Origin: Blastococcus sp. LR1
GTDB taxonomy: Bacteria > Actinomycetota > Actinomycetes > Mycobacteriales > Geodermatophilaceae
Reading direction: 5' to 3'
Assembly: GCF_020166105.1 (NCBI RefSeq)
Contig: NZ_JAIUJY010000006.1
Coordinates: forward strand, 1-64,000
DNA: 64,000 nucleotides
Shown: positions 55,097 through 63,910 of the stretch, piece after piece
Layout: each line of letters opens with the position of its first letter
Position numbering within the stretch: the first letter of the stretch is position 1
Notes under the pieces: model-generated
Databases searched by the model: none
What the model was told of the DNA's origin: nothing
Seen by the model: only the letters and a program-made list of their open reading frames with translations
Made by a program: the position numbers and the translations under genes

Positions 55097-55948
55097 GTGT
55101 GGAGCGTCCAGAGGCCCGCAATCAGTACGAGCGACGCCTACCTGACCGTTGCTAGGGCGACGAAGAAGGTTGAACTTCGAGGTCGTTACGTCGCGGCCGA
55201 GCCAGCGGTGGTGTCTGCCGCCACTGTCTTCGAGGCGGCGGTAGCCAGCGGCGCGACGCACGGCCTGGATCCCGCTGACTTCAAGGTTCCTCGGGTCACT
55301 GACGGCGAGATGGTCGACCTCTACGACCTGCGCCTAGTGGACACCGAGCGCGGCCGCGCCATTTACGAGGCGATCAAGGCCGCCCCGGAGTACGGCCGGT
55401 GTCCCCTCTGCGGTCAGCAGCCTGTCACCACGCTGGACCACCACTTGCCGAAGGCCGTCTTTGCCGCGCTGACCGTGGTGCCGACGAATCTCGTTCCTGC
55501 CTGCAAGGACTGCAACCATGCCAAGGGTCACGCAGTCGGCGGTTCCCCGGCTGACGAGCCCATCCACCCATACTTCGACATCCCCGACGACGACCCCTGG
55601 CTCACAGCGGTAGTGCTTGAGCGGACCCCACCTGCACTTCTCTTCAGCGTCACGCCGCCGTCTGAATGGCCAAGCAGTCTGGTCAGCCGAGTGGAGAAGC
55701 ACTTCGAGCGGTTCGGGCTGGACGCGATGTACGGCGCTCTCGCTGCCACAGAGTTGTCCAACATCAAGGGCGACCTCCGCCGTGTCCTTCAGTCCGGGGG
55801 GCCCTCCGAAGGACCGGCGATGGTTCGCCTGCGACTCGAAGAGGCCGCCGAAAGTCGGCGCGAGGCCCGGGTCAACAGTTGGCAGACGGCCATGTACACG
55901 GCGGTGGCCGCCAACCCTTGGTACTACTCGGGCGGCTTCCTCAACTAG
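55097..55948 (+). CDS. PtuB-like HNH endonuclease of a Septu-type defence pair
   Basis: A 283-aa HNH nuclease: zinc cysteines C102/C105 (CPLCGQ) and C136/C139 (CKDCNHAKG), with D114-H115-H116 (LDHHLPKAVF) and N140-H141 completing the beta-beta-alpha metal site. In Septu, PtuB is the nuclease activated with the PtuA ATPase against phage. The GTG starts directly after the PtuA stop, so the two are coupled. The C-terminal ~150 residues are of unknown role. Confidence 0.82.
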   Translation: MWSVQRPAISTSDAYLTVARATKKVELRGRYVAAEPAVVSAATVFEAAVASGATHGLDPADFKVPRVTDGEMVDLYDLRLVDTERGRAIYEAIKAAPEYGRCPLCGQQPVTTLDHHLPKAVFAALTVVPTNLVPACKDCNHAKGHAVGGSPADEPIHPYFDIPDDDPWLTAVVLERTPPALLFSVTPPSEWPSSLVSRVEKHFERFGLDAMYGALAATELSNIKGDLRRVLQSGGPSEGPAMVRLRLEEAAESRREARVNSWQTAMYTAVAANPWYYSGGFLN

Positions 55949-56033
55949 CGACCGCGCCGTAGACGGCGGCGTCAGCCCACCGCGATTCCGAGCCTCCTGG
56001 CCTGTCGTAGGTACCGGCTAGCCTCCACGGTCA

Positions 56034-56072
56034 CCCCGCTCCGGCCCTGATGACAGCAGGGCTGGAGCGGGG
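56034..56072. terminator. Hairpin after the Septu-like pair
   Basis: 16-bp stem (56034-56049 and 56057-56072) with a single mismatch and a seven-base loop, 86 bp past the HNH stop and before two convergent minus-strand genes. Confidence 0.7.
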
Positions 56073-56123
56073 CCTCGACCACGAACAAGGGGAGGCGGTG
56101 AAGGCCCCTCCGGGGTGGAATCG

Positions 56124-56351
56124 CTAGGACCCCGGCGGTTCGTCGAACCACCTATGGGCCTGTCGACGGACGACTCGGTCTACGGCCTGGTCCCTGAGCC
56201 TCGCCCGCTCCGAGGCAGCGAGAGCCGCCCGCTCCTCCGGAGTCGTACGTGCGTCCACCAGCGCATCCGAGCGGTCGACGCGCAGCGCGAACGAGAGGTG
56301 CAGACCCGGCTCGCACGCTTCAACCAAGCGGATCAGGACGCCGACCGGCAC
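56124..56351 (-). CDS. Putative 75-aa hypothetical protein
   Basis: A short frame from GTG at 56351 (VPVGVLIRLVEACEPGLHLSFALRVDRSDALVD...) ending in TAG at 56124, 65 bp after the 439-aa gene's stop on the same strand. The acidic/basic helix TPEERAALAASERARLRDQAVDRVVRRQAHRW suggests a small helical protein. The frame is open further upstream across the 439-aa gene, so the start is uncertain. No family recognised. Confidence 0.4.
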   Translation of the reverse strand: MPVGVLIRLVEACEPGLHLSFALRVDRSDALVDARTTPEERAALAASERARLRDQAVDRVVRRQAHRWFDEPPGS

Positions 56352-56416
56352 ATCCCGCTCGCCACCGACGCACGCCTCTGAGCCCGGCGGCGTACGTCGT
56401 CTCTGACCTGCGACCG

Positions 56417-57736
56417 TCAGCCGGACGGCCAGTTCGGCAGGACCGCATGGACATGGCCGCCCCAGGCTGCTGGCTCCTCGTCGGGTCCCCTCTCCGGGGG
56501 CAAGGGACCGTCGTAGAACCACTCGGACGGCGGCGCACCTACCGCCCCGATCCCAAGGCACCAACCGCTCACTGTCCGGCGCCAGGCCCACCAAGACTGG
56601 CCGTCGGAGCCGACATCCATCTCAATCCCGTGTTCGGCAGGCAGTCCGTCTTTGATGAACTGCTGCTGAACCAGGGGCAGGATGTCGCTTCGGTAGTGGC
56701 CATAGCGGCGATGCGACATCGTTTGGCTGAGCCACAGCGACTTGAGGGCCAGTTTCGTGGCCACGAACTCGCGCCGGTCCCGACGGCGGCCCTGCTCGTC
56801 GACCTCGTCAGAGCCTGCCCACTTGGCCTCCCGTGCGGCCTGCCGTTTGTCTACTTCCGTGCGGACGAGGGGTTGCGCCCACTCGACCAAGGCTTGGAGC
56901 AGCACGAAAGCCTTCACGGAGTTGATCCGTGTGTCGTAGCCGAGTTCTCGGCCGTGCAGGGTGGCGTGCCTGCTTAGGGAGCCTTCGCTGGCTGTGTAGT
57001 CCATCCCGGCCGAGTAGAGGTCGCGGACAACTGGGAGAGACTCGTTCAGCGTGGCGATGGTCCGCTCGTCGACTACGTCAGCCTTTCGATCGTCCCTTCC
57101 TGAGAAGAACAATTTTCCGCCGGTCACGTCGGCTACCAGGCCCTCGATCTGAGCGAGCAAGATAGGTATGGACGCCTCGTATGCCCCGGCGCGATGGTGC
57201 TCGAATGCCTTGGTGAGCAGGCGGGATCGGCGGAAAAACAAGTCGTTGTAGTCGGTTTCCGGCCGCCCGAGCACGCTGATCTGCTGGATGGGTCGCCGCA
57301 GGCGGTGCTCGTTGTCCCATGCTTCGACAAGGACTTGCTCGGCTGCCTCTGGCCCATCGGAAGCAAGCACCTGGACGGCGCGGGCGTAGTCGCGCATGGG
57401 CATTGAGCCTGACGGCGCCCATCCGAGGGGGGCAAACACGCGTATGGCCTCTGCTCCCCCTCGGTGAAGGGCGGCGATCTGGGATCGCACCTTCGTAGCG
57501 TCGTCAAGGTTCACGCCGAGCGATCGCAGCACCCGCACCAGCCCGGGAATGCTGGTGACGGCATCGAACGCCTCAACCGACTCGCTAGTCCGCCCGCTGG
57601 GGTCGAGCGCTGCGGCAAGGCGCTGCTCCAGCGGTTTGGAGGGACCAGTTGATGCGTTGGATTCGGCGTTGCGCTTCTGCCGCCTCCGTTGTCTGCGACT
57701 GGGTTCTGGCTTGTTAGGACCGTGTCGATCGGTCAC
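56417..57736 (-). CDS. Island protein with HEPN-like R-x4-H motif
   Basis: A 439-aa protein. Basic N-terminus (KPEPSRRQRRRQKRNAES), then an all-helical body: FEHHRAGAYEASIPILLAQIEGLVADVTG and, at 56954-56971 on the minus strand, RHATLHGRELGYDTRINSVKAFVLLQALVEWAQ, where RHATLHG fits R-x4-H of HEPN-like folds. The C-terminus has WWAWRRTVSGWCLGIGAVG. Similar all-helical proteins with an RHxxLHG helix accompany abortive-infection loci, but function is not proven. Confidence 0.7.
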   Translation of the reverse strand: MTDRHGPNKPEPSRRQRRRQKRNAESNASTGPSKPLEQRLAAALDPSGRTSESVEAFDAVTSIPGLVRVLRSLGVNLDDATKVRSQIAALHRGGAEAIRVFAPLGWAPSGSMPMRDYARAVQVLASDGPEAAEQVLVEAWDNEHRLRRPIQQISVLGRPETDYNDLFFRRSRLLTKAFEHHRAGAYEASIPILLAQIEGLVADVTGGKLFFSGRDDRKADVVDERTIATLNESLPVVRDLYSAGMDYTASEGSLSRHATLHGRELGYDTRINSVKAFVLLQALVEWAQPLVRTEVDKRQAAREAKWAGSDEVDEQGRRRDRREFVATKLALKSLWLSQTMSHRRYGHYRSDILPLVQQQFIKDGLPAEHGIEMDVGSDGQSWWAWRRTVSGWCLGIGAVGAPPSEWFYDGPLPPERGPDEEPAAWGGHVHAVLPNWPSG

Positions 57737-57922
57737 TTGCCTAGCGCCCCCATCCCATGCGTTCTCGGGCCATGGTTTGCCGCACGGTTCCTCGCCCGAT
57801 CCTCGACTGGCGATGAGCGTTCGCTCGGCATCGCGTCACCGCTCCAGCGTTGCATCGGGATCGCCCGGGTCTGACTCCCGCGACGACGGGTGAGAACCTC
57901 AACGGCATGGTCAAACTCGGGC

Positions 57923-58702
57923 TCAATGGTCGAGTCGGCCTCCGGGTTCCAAGGGTGTAGCCCAGGCGCCCTGATCGCGGATTTCCTGGCGCAGAGCACG
58001 CACCTCGGCCATCAGCGCGTCCACGTGGGCGACCGTCGCCGCACGCTCGGTGGCGTTCTCGTCCCTGACCCGGTCCACCAACCAGGAGGCGAGGGTGGCG
58101 GTGACGATGCCGAGTAGTGCGATGCCCGCCACCATCAGGCCGACGGCGATGAAGCGGCCCCCGGTCGTTGTGGGGTATCGGTCTCCGTAGCCAACGGTCG
58201 TGATGGTGGTTACTGCCCACCACACGGCATCGCCGAGCGTCGTGATGTTGGCGTCCGGCGCGTTCCGCTCGGCGTCGAGCATGGCCAGGGCCGCGACCCC
58301 GGAGAGCAACGCCGTGGCCCCCACCACGTAGACAGCCACCCGCCCCCGGAGGGAGGCCCCCGCCCGGCGGTTCAGCGCCGTGATGACGGTGACGAGGCGC
58401 AGCAGCCGCAGGGGACGCAAGAGGGGCAGTGCGATGACCGCGAGGTCGTGCAGATGCCGGATGACGTAGCGCCGCCGGTCTTCTACCAAGGCCACCCGGG
58501 CGACGTAGTCGATAGCGAAGATCACCCAGGCGGCCCATGCGACCGCGACGCAGCCACTCCGGACGGTTGCCGGTAGGTCGGGTTCCAAGATGGGCCAGGC
58601 ATAGGCGACCAGGAATGCCACAGCGGCCACCATGAGGGGCCATTCGGCGGCAGCATTCCACCGCTCCACCTGTGATGTCGTGGCCGTACCCTGAGCAGTC
58701 AC
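57923..58702 (-). CDS. Voltage-gated-like potassium channel protein
   Basis: A 259-aa ion-channel protein: helices S1-S4 (with WPLMVAAVAFLVAYAWPIL, VWVIFAIDYVARVALV, and the basic segment RRYVIRHLHDLAVIALPLLRPLRLLRLVTVITALNRR resembling a voltage sensor), a pore loop with selectivity filter TTVGYGDR, then the last helix FIAVGLMVAGIALLGIVTATLASWLVDRV and a coiled tail. The GTG at 58702 is chosen because the upstream frame is not membrane-like. Potassium channels of this type are common in actinobacteria. Confidence 0.9.
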   Translation of the reverse strand: MTAQGTATTSQVERWNAAAEWPLMVAAVAFLVAYAWPILEPDLPATVRSGCVAVAWAAWVIFAIDYVARVALVEDRRRYVIRHLHDLAVIALPLLRPLRLLRLVTVITALNRRAGASLRGRVAVYVVGATALLSGVAALAMLDAERNAPDANITTLGDAVWWAVTTITTVGYGDRYPTTTGGRFIAVGLMVAGIALLGIVTATLASWLVDRVRDENATERAATVAHVDALMAEVRALRQEIRDQGAWATPLEPGGRLDH

Positions 58703-59108
58703 AGTGCAGGAGTGTCGCAGGAACTGGGCCCGGCTCGCTGAGCGTGCGCCTCGTGGGGGGGCTGGCCCCGTGTGAACGCCTCCTGGACGTTCTGCTGGCT
58801 CACCTCCTTGGGGACGAAGGAATCCGGCCCGAAGCCGCCCCGTCGGCGGAACGAGCACTTGCGCGGCAGCCCGACCCGAACCTGGTTGCGCGTCGTGTCG
58901 GCTCGCGACAGACACCCGAACCGCCCAGGACAGCGCTGTCACTAACGCAACTAGTCGGTTGTCGCGGTTACCGTCCCTACGTGCCGCAACCGGCACGGTA
59001 GTTAAGAGCGGCAGGGGAGCGGTGGTGTAGTGACGCAGGTAGCGGAGTTCGGGGACAGGGTCGCCTTCGTCTGGTCGGTCGCAGTCAAGACGACCTCAAC
59101 AAAGCCGT
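58703..59108. other. Intergenic region, no gene identified
   Basis: About 400 bp between the divergent potassium channel and the 503-aa gene. It is the only place for their promoters. I see no tRNA, repeat array or conserved hairpin; short frames present are not gene-like. Confidence 0.6.
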
Positions 59109-60620
59109 GTGACAGTGATGCAATCCGCCCGACCTGGGCTTGAGGTCCGATACGAGGGCGATAAGCGGCTGGTCAGCCTGAGTCAGGTGCTACCAAGCGG
59201 CGAGGAGCGGGTGATCGAGCACGACTACCCCGACGCCCTCACTCACCACTACAAGCCCACCGCGTCCGGTCAAGCCATCCCTCTCTACGTCGGCGGCCTC
59301 CGCTTCAGTGACGACGAGGAAGGCCACGACTGGCACGGCCGAGCCGAGATGGCGTGGTACCCCAGCCCGCGGGTGATGGTTGAGGCGAGCAGGCCGAACA
59401 GGGGTATTGAGGACTTTGTGGGTCTGCGCGCCTCCGGGAAGCGCGAGTGGGTCGAAATGCCGTCCATCAAACTGCCGGGCGAGGAGGTGCCGCTGCCGCC
59501 TCAACCAGACTCACTGTCCGAAGACTCCCGTCCGTCGGGGGTGAGCCGGAATGACCGGCTCACCCCTCAGACCCTGGGCAGTGGGACGGCGCTGAGCCGT
59601 GTCACCTTTCTCATCCCGAACGGCTGGGATGTGCCCAATGGATCCGGAGTATGTGACCCCGAGGACCTCGTTCGGACGTGGAATGGACGCCTCGAAGCGT
59701 TTCCATCCGGGTGGCGAATCACCATCGACCGTCGCCCCGAAGTGAACAAGCAGTTCCTTCGGCGACTCCGCGATGAGAACACGAGTGCTGTAACCCACAT
59801 CGGTCAGATCGCGCGCGCCGACGGCTCCCTGTTCGACGTGGCAGACATCCAACTTCTACTCCAAGCACTGCGCCTTGCCTTCAGCCTCGCGGTAGGGCGG
59901 ACAATCAACTTGCTGCTCCCGGTCGGCTGGTGGGGGGACCAAGCGGTTTGGACGCGCTGGGTAAGCCCGCACATCGACGGTGTGCTCAACACCGGCACAT
60001 TCCTTGACCGGCACAAGGGCAACGAGCAGATGCGTGAACTCATCGAGCGCGTCGTTGACTACTGCCGAACGCCCGAGCGACTGGAAGTCATTCAGTACGC
60101 AACTTCCTACTACGTGACCGCTACGTACGACGTAGACGTCGAACTTGGCGTCGCATTGCCTATCTCGGGCTTGCAGTTGCTTGCATACAACCGGTTCGTT
60201 GAGGAACGGGGCACGCACACCCAGCGTCAGTGGGAGAATCTCAAGCCGACAGAGGCCCAGATCCGTCTGCTCCTGGACGATTGCCGCATGCGCACCAGCG
60301 TCCCGGCCTCTTATCCTCACCTTGCCGAAGTGAGCCGCAGGGCGCAGATGTCCGAGGGAACGCGCACAGCCCGTGATGCTCTGGGTTGCGTCATGTTGCT
60401 CCGCAACAAGATCATTCACCCGACGAGTACGAAGCCGGGCGCCTGGACCGCATACCAATGGGCCGAGGGGAAGGACTACGCCGCCCACTGCTTGCTACTC
60501 GCCATCCTCAACACCGTCGGCTATCGAGGCCAGCACCGGTCGGCCTGGGCAGACGACATATGGGAAGGCGTTACGGACCCCGTGCCGTGGGCAACCGCGA
60601 CTGAGGGGCCGGAGTTCTAA
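59109..60620 (+). CDS. Island protein with C-terminal HEPN-like R-N-x3-H motif
   Basis: A 503-aa protein, GTG at 59109 or ATG at 59118. An N-terminal beta-rich region (up to ~125), a Ser/Pro linker and a helical C-terminal part, where 60402-60419 encode RNKIIHPTSTKPG in the context ALGCVMLLRNKIIHP. This is the canonical HEPN RN-x3-H motif and resembles the layout of ApeA-type phage-defence proteins (beta domain plus HEPN). The specific family is not established. Confidence 0.72.
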   Translation: MTVMQSARPGLEVRYEGDKRLVSLSQVLPSGEERVIEHDYPDALTHHYKPTASGQAIPLYVGGLRFSDDEEGHDWHGRAEMAWYPSPRVMVEASRPNRGIEDFVGLRASGKREWVEMPSIKLPGEEVPLPPQPDSLSEDSRPSGVSRNDRLTPQTLGSGTALSRVTFLIPNGWDVPNGSGVCDPEDLVRTWNGRLEAFPSGWRITIDRRPEVNKQFLRRLRDENTSAVTHIGQIARADGSLFDVADIQLLLQALRLAFSLAVGRTINLLLPVGWWGDQAVWTRWVSPHIDGVLNTGTFLDRHKGNEQMRELIERVVDYCRTPERLEVIQYATSYYVTATYDVDVELGVALPISGLQLLAYNRFVEERGTHTQRQWENLKPTEAQIRLLLDDCRMRTSVPASYPHLAEVSRRAQMSEGTRTARDALGCVMLLRNKIIHPTSTKPGAWTAYQWAEGKDYAAHCLLLAILNTVGYRGQHRSAWADDIWEGVTDPVPWATATEGPEF

Positions 60621-60684
60621 TCATCCCCGCCGGGCTCGGTATCGGTGTCGGGCAACTCAGGGCGAAGCCGGTCCGCGGCGGCGG

Positions 60685-61527
60685 CTAGCCGGGACAAGAC
60701 CCATTCGGCCGGACGAAATCGTTCTCTCGAAGGGTGGGGAAGAAACCACCCCGTCCCGGGCCCCCGGTGTACGCGACGGCGTCTTCTGAAGCGCCGTACG
60801 AGCGATAGGGGCCGATAGTCTTCGTCTGCTTCTCGGGGTCGCCAGCGATGGTGTACCTCACCTCCATCTCCCACTCGTAGTTGGCGTTGCAAGACGTGAC
60901 GTGCACCTGAAGCAACGCGAAGCGGCCTGGCCGCACAGTGAATGCTGATCCTGGGTCCTCAGTGGGGGTCCCCGTAACCACCTCGGGGTTGTCCCCGTCC
61001 CCAATCAATCCGAGGTCCTCGAAGGTGCCGTCATCGAGGTTGTAGTGGTAGGTCCGGTAAGTGTCCCCTCCTCCGCAGCCGCTTTCTGTGTCATAGATCC
61101 AAGTGGGGTCGGCTACCTGGCTCGACAGCCTTCGGGGCTTGACGTCAAAGACTTGGATTGCTTCGCCGTCGGAGGCGACGGAGATCGTCACGTACAGGGT
61201 CCCGGACTCCCACGATCCGCCGCCGGACTCCACGATGGTCGATCGGATGTCTTCCCTCGGGTCATCGGTGCTGGGCAAGTCGTCGATGCTCCGGGATGTA
61301 GCCACGCGGGTGGCCCCGTCGCATCCCTGCACCAGGGGCCATGTGCCCTCAACGGTCGGCTCGTTGTCCTCGCCGAAGACCGCCGAGTAGGCGGACTGGA
61401 TCTTCAGGGGAAGGTCCAGGAGGACCGACAGAGGGGTCGCAACGAGCGCAAGCACGAGAATGGCAGCGACTACCGGATGGCTTTGAACCTTCGCCAGCCA
61501 CCCACGAGGATCGTCACCGACTGCCAT
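60685..61527 (-). CDS. Hypothetical membrane-anchored protein
   Basis: A 280-aa protein with one N-terminal membrane helix (HPVVAAILVLALVATPLSVLLDL, about 17-39) and an acidic extracytoplasmic domain containing several cysteines (QGCDGAT, SGCGGGD, TSCNANYE) that may form disulfides. The family is not recognised. It lies 64 bp after the stop of the 503-aa gene on the opposite strand. Confidence 0.65.
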   Translation of the reverse strand: MAVGDDPRGWLAKVQSHPVVAAILVLALVATPLSVLLDLPLKIQSAYSAVFGEDNEPTVEGTWPLVQGCDGATRVATSRSIDDLPSTDDPREDIRSTIVESGGGSWESGTLYVTISVASDGEAIQVFDVKPRRLSSQVADPTWIYDTESGCGGGDTYRTYHYNLDDGTFEDLGLIGDGDNPEVVTGTPTEDPGSAFTVRPGRFALLQVHVTSCNANYEWEMEVRYTIAGDPEKQTKTIGPYRSYGASEDAVAYTGGPGRGGFFPTLRENDFVRPNGSCPG

Positions 61528-61664
61528 CGCATCCCCTAGTTCACGATCGGTCGAGACGGAGCAGTCTAGGTGTGGAGATGACTCCTGTGTCCCCGGTTGG
61601 CCCGCGGCGGTCAGGGACTACAGGTCCGCCACCTCACAGGGCTGGCGGTTCTCGGTCGCCGTCT

Positions 61665-62762
61665 CTACGCGAGGGATCCGGGTGAGGCGAGGCTGGCGCC
61701 AGAGTCGAGCCATTCCGCCAGTTCTCCAGCCGTTCGAGGCATGAACGTCGCCGCCTGTCGGTCGACCTTGGTGCTGACGACGGCGTTCCGCGCCGCCTTG
61801 TCGGTCAGCACCGCATCGCAGTACGGGACCGCAACGGCCAACGCGTCGATGTCGTGGATGTCGTTGGCCGTCCAGTTGTGCTGGTCGTTGCGGTGGTAGG
61901 CCGTCTTGATTGAGATGACGACGCTGTTCGACGGCATGCCATCGGCGAACGCGCGGATCGCCTCTCGGTCCGTGCCGAACAGGTCGTCGAGCGACATGCC
62001 GCGCTGCGCCACTGCCTCGTTCAGCGCCTCGGCCCACTCAAGAGCAAGTTCTCGGGCGCTGATGACATCTCTCAGCCGGCCTCGCCGCCACCTGGGCGCC
62101 GCGTCCAGGCGCGCTGCCTGCTCGCGCTCCTGCCGGGCACGCTGCTCGGAGAACTGCTGCACGAACTCCGGCTGATAGTCGCTGTTCGTAAGTCGGAGCG
62201 AGGCATCCTCGGCATCAGAGAGACCTTCCAACATGCGTCGCTCGAATGCGCGCAGCATTTCCTGGTACCAAGGCTGTTGCTCGAACTCGGAGGTCACGTC
62301 TCGGCCGTCGTAGCCCATCCGAAGGCCACCTCGTCGCCCGTAGGCCCACCCGACGGACCGTCCCAGCAGCGCCAGCGTGTCCACGGGGGAGGACAGGCCC
62401 TGGATACGGTCCAGCGCTGCCTCGATCTCCAGTCTCATGATCGACGGGCGGCCGAGCAGCACCCGGAACCCGGACAGTTCCTCCATCACCGATGCAACGT
62501 CCCGCCGCTGAGCAGGGTCAGCGATGCCGCTCATCTCCATGTAGTGCGTCGCAGACAGCGGAAACAGCGCAGTGCCCCTCAGCACCGCTCGCCGTGCCGC
62601 AAGCAACAACTCGGGATAACCAGCGGGCGTTGACAGTCCCTTCGCCACCCGCGCCAGGTTGATCCAGTCCTTCAGGTCCAGGTACACCGCCCGACGGCCC
62701 TCGAAGTTCCGTTCGATCTGCGGCGGCAACACCATCACTGAGCCCGACTGCTCGGACGCCAC
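61665..62762 (-). CDS. PIN-like domain protein
   Basis: About 365 aa from GTG at 62762 (ribosome site AAAGCGAGAG); the frame is open to an ATG at 62816. The first acidic residues of a PIN-like fold may be in RAVYLDLKDWINLARV and the last in NDIHDIDALAVAVPYCDAVLTDKAARNAV, where D-x2-D plus TDK-type end match PIN nucleases; the middle is a long charged helical insertion (QQFSEQRARQEREQAARL). A ribonuclease role is inferred. Confidence 0.68.
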   Translation of the reverse strand: MASEQSGSVMVLPPQIERNFEGRRAVYLDLKDWINLARVAKGLSTPAGYPELLLAARRAVLRGTALFPLSATHYMEMSGIADPAQRRDVASVMEELSGFRVLLGRPSIMRLEIEAALDRIQGLSSPVDTLALLGRSVGWAYGRRGGLRMGYDGRDVTSEFEQQPWYQEMLRAFERRMLEGLSDAEDASLRLTNSDYQPEFVQQFSEQRARQEREQAARLDAAPRWRRGRLRDVISARELALEWAEALNEAVAQRGMSLDDLFGTDREAIRAFADGMPSNSVVISIKTAYHRNDQHNWTANDIHDIDALAVAVPYCDAVLTDKAARNAVVSTKVDRQAATFMPRTAGELAEWLDSGASLASPGSLA

Positions 62763-62981
62763 GATTCTCTCGCTTTCCCCTGGGGCCGGTTCGCAGGGCC
62801 TGACGCACGCCCGCAAGTTAGACGTGGCGTCCGACAGTCGCCGTCATCCAGGGCTCCCATGTCTCGCTCCCACCCGGCTTTGTCGGTGCCTCGGTCTAGA
62901 CTCCTGCCACTGGCTTTGGCATCAGGTCTGCCGTCCGGACGCCGACAGCCACGCGCCAAGTAGCCATCGAGAGGGTTCGCG

Positions 62982-63755
62982 TTGCCCGCTGCTGGTGGCC
63001 CGCCCGGGCATGTGGGAGCACGGCGTAGTGCCGTGCTTGAAGCGTGGCTGCGGCATGAGCATCTGCCACCTGCTGAACGCGCCGAGCGGCTCGCAGGCGA
63101 CGTGCACCTGGTCCAGCACCTCCGCCAGCAGGGCTTCCAAGGCGAGGACTGGGATTTCTTCGTCAACGAACTGGCCAGGTACGGCCTCGCCGTTGTCAGC
63201 GGCTGGATGCGCAGTGGCCTCATGGCCAGCAAGTGCGCCGAGAAGCGAATCGTCGCACCTGCTCTCCCCGACGCCGTCCGACAAGACCCAGAGGCCATCG
63301 ACGAGATCGCCACAGAGACCGTGGCCGAGGCCATCGTTCACTTCCGAGACGAAGTCCTCGTCCCAGGCGTCTGGGACCCCGCCAAGGGTGCTGCGCTGAA
63401 GACCTTTTTCATCGGACAGTGCATGAAGCGGTACGCCAACGTTGCCCGGCGCTGGCTCAACCACGACCTGCGGCCCAGCACCGAAGTCGTGACACACGAA
63501 CGGGACGTGTTAGACCGCGGGCGGGTCACCGGGGTAGAGGATGACGTCCTGCGAAGCCTCACCGCTCAACGCATCCTCGAAGGAGTCGACAACCCACGAG
63601 CAGCCCGCGCGCTCGTCATGGACGCCCTCGGATACAGCAACGCGGAGATAGCCATAGACCTTGGAACCACGCCCGACGGCGCGAGCAGCCTCATCAAGAG
63701 GGCGCGAGCCGCGATCCGAAGACAACACAGCACCCCAGAAGGCGGAACCGCATGA
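62982..63755 (+). CDS. RNA polymerase sigma factor, sigma-70/ECF-like
   Basis: About 257 aa, TTG start at 62982. Sigma region 2-like helix in AIDEIATETVAEAIVHFRDEVL...TFFIGQCMKRYANVARRWL and region 4 in ARALVMDALGYSNAEIAIDLGTTPDGASSLIKRARAAIRR (helix-turn-helix for the -35). The N-terminal 60 residues are an unassigned extension. No anti-sigma is seen; a 52-aa gene overlaps its stop (ATGA). Confidence 0.78.
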   Translation: MPAAGGPPGHVGARRSAVLEAWLRHEHLPPAERAERLAGDVHLVQHLRQQGFQGEDWDFFVNELARYGLAVVSGWMRSGLMASKCAEKRIVAPALPDAVRQDPEAIDEIATETVAEAIVHFRDEVLVPGVWDPAKGAALKTFFIGQCMKRYANVARRWLNHDLRPSTEVVTHERDVLDRGRVTGVEDDVLRSLTAQRILEGVDNPRAARALVMDALGYSNAEIAIDLGTTPDGASSLIKRARAAIRRQHSTPEGGTA

Positions 63756-63910
63756 ACAAGATCCAACGGCAGGTGGCCAAGTCGTCCTTCGGGTCCAAGG
63801 CAGCCACCGCAGCGCGAGCCAGCGTGAGCAGCACCCAGGCAGCCCGCGTGGTGAACCGGGCTGCCCAGATCCGGACAGAAAAAAGTCAGGACAAGCGCGC
63901 CCCGAAATAG
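63752..63910 (+). CDS. Small basic protein coupled to the sigma factor
   Basis: A 52-aa protein, ATG overlapping the sigma factor stop, ending in TAG at 63910. It is basic and helical (NKIQRQVAKSSFGSKAATAARASVSSTQAARVVNRAAQI) with no cysteine or membrane segment. It could be a sigma modulator or an island accessory factor; no family recognised. Bases 63911-64000 hold nothing I can call. Confidence 0.6.
   Translation: MNKIQRQVAKSSFGSKAATAARASVSSTQAARVVNRAAQIRTEKSQDKRAPK

Noticed and set aside
60617-60892. Alternative minus-strand frame at the end of the 280-aa membrane-anchored protein
   Set aside because: The last 25 codons look coding-like, but the 280-aa frame is continuous with its own stop and there is no start for the other frame.
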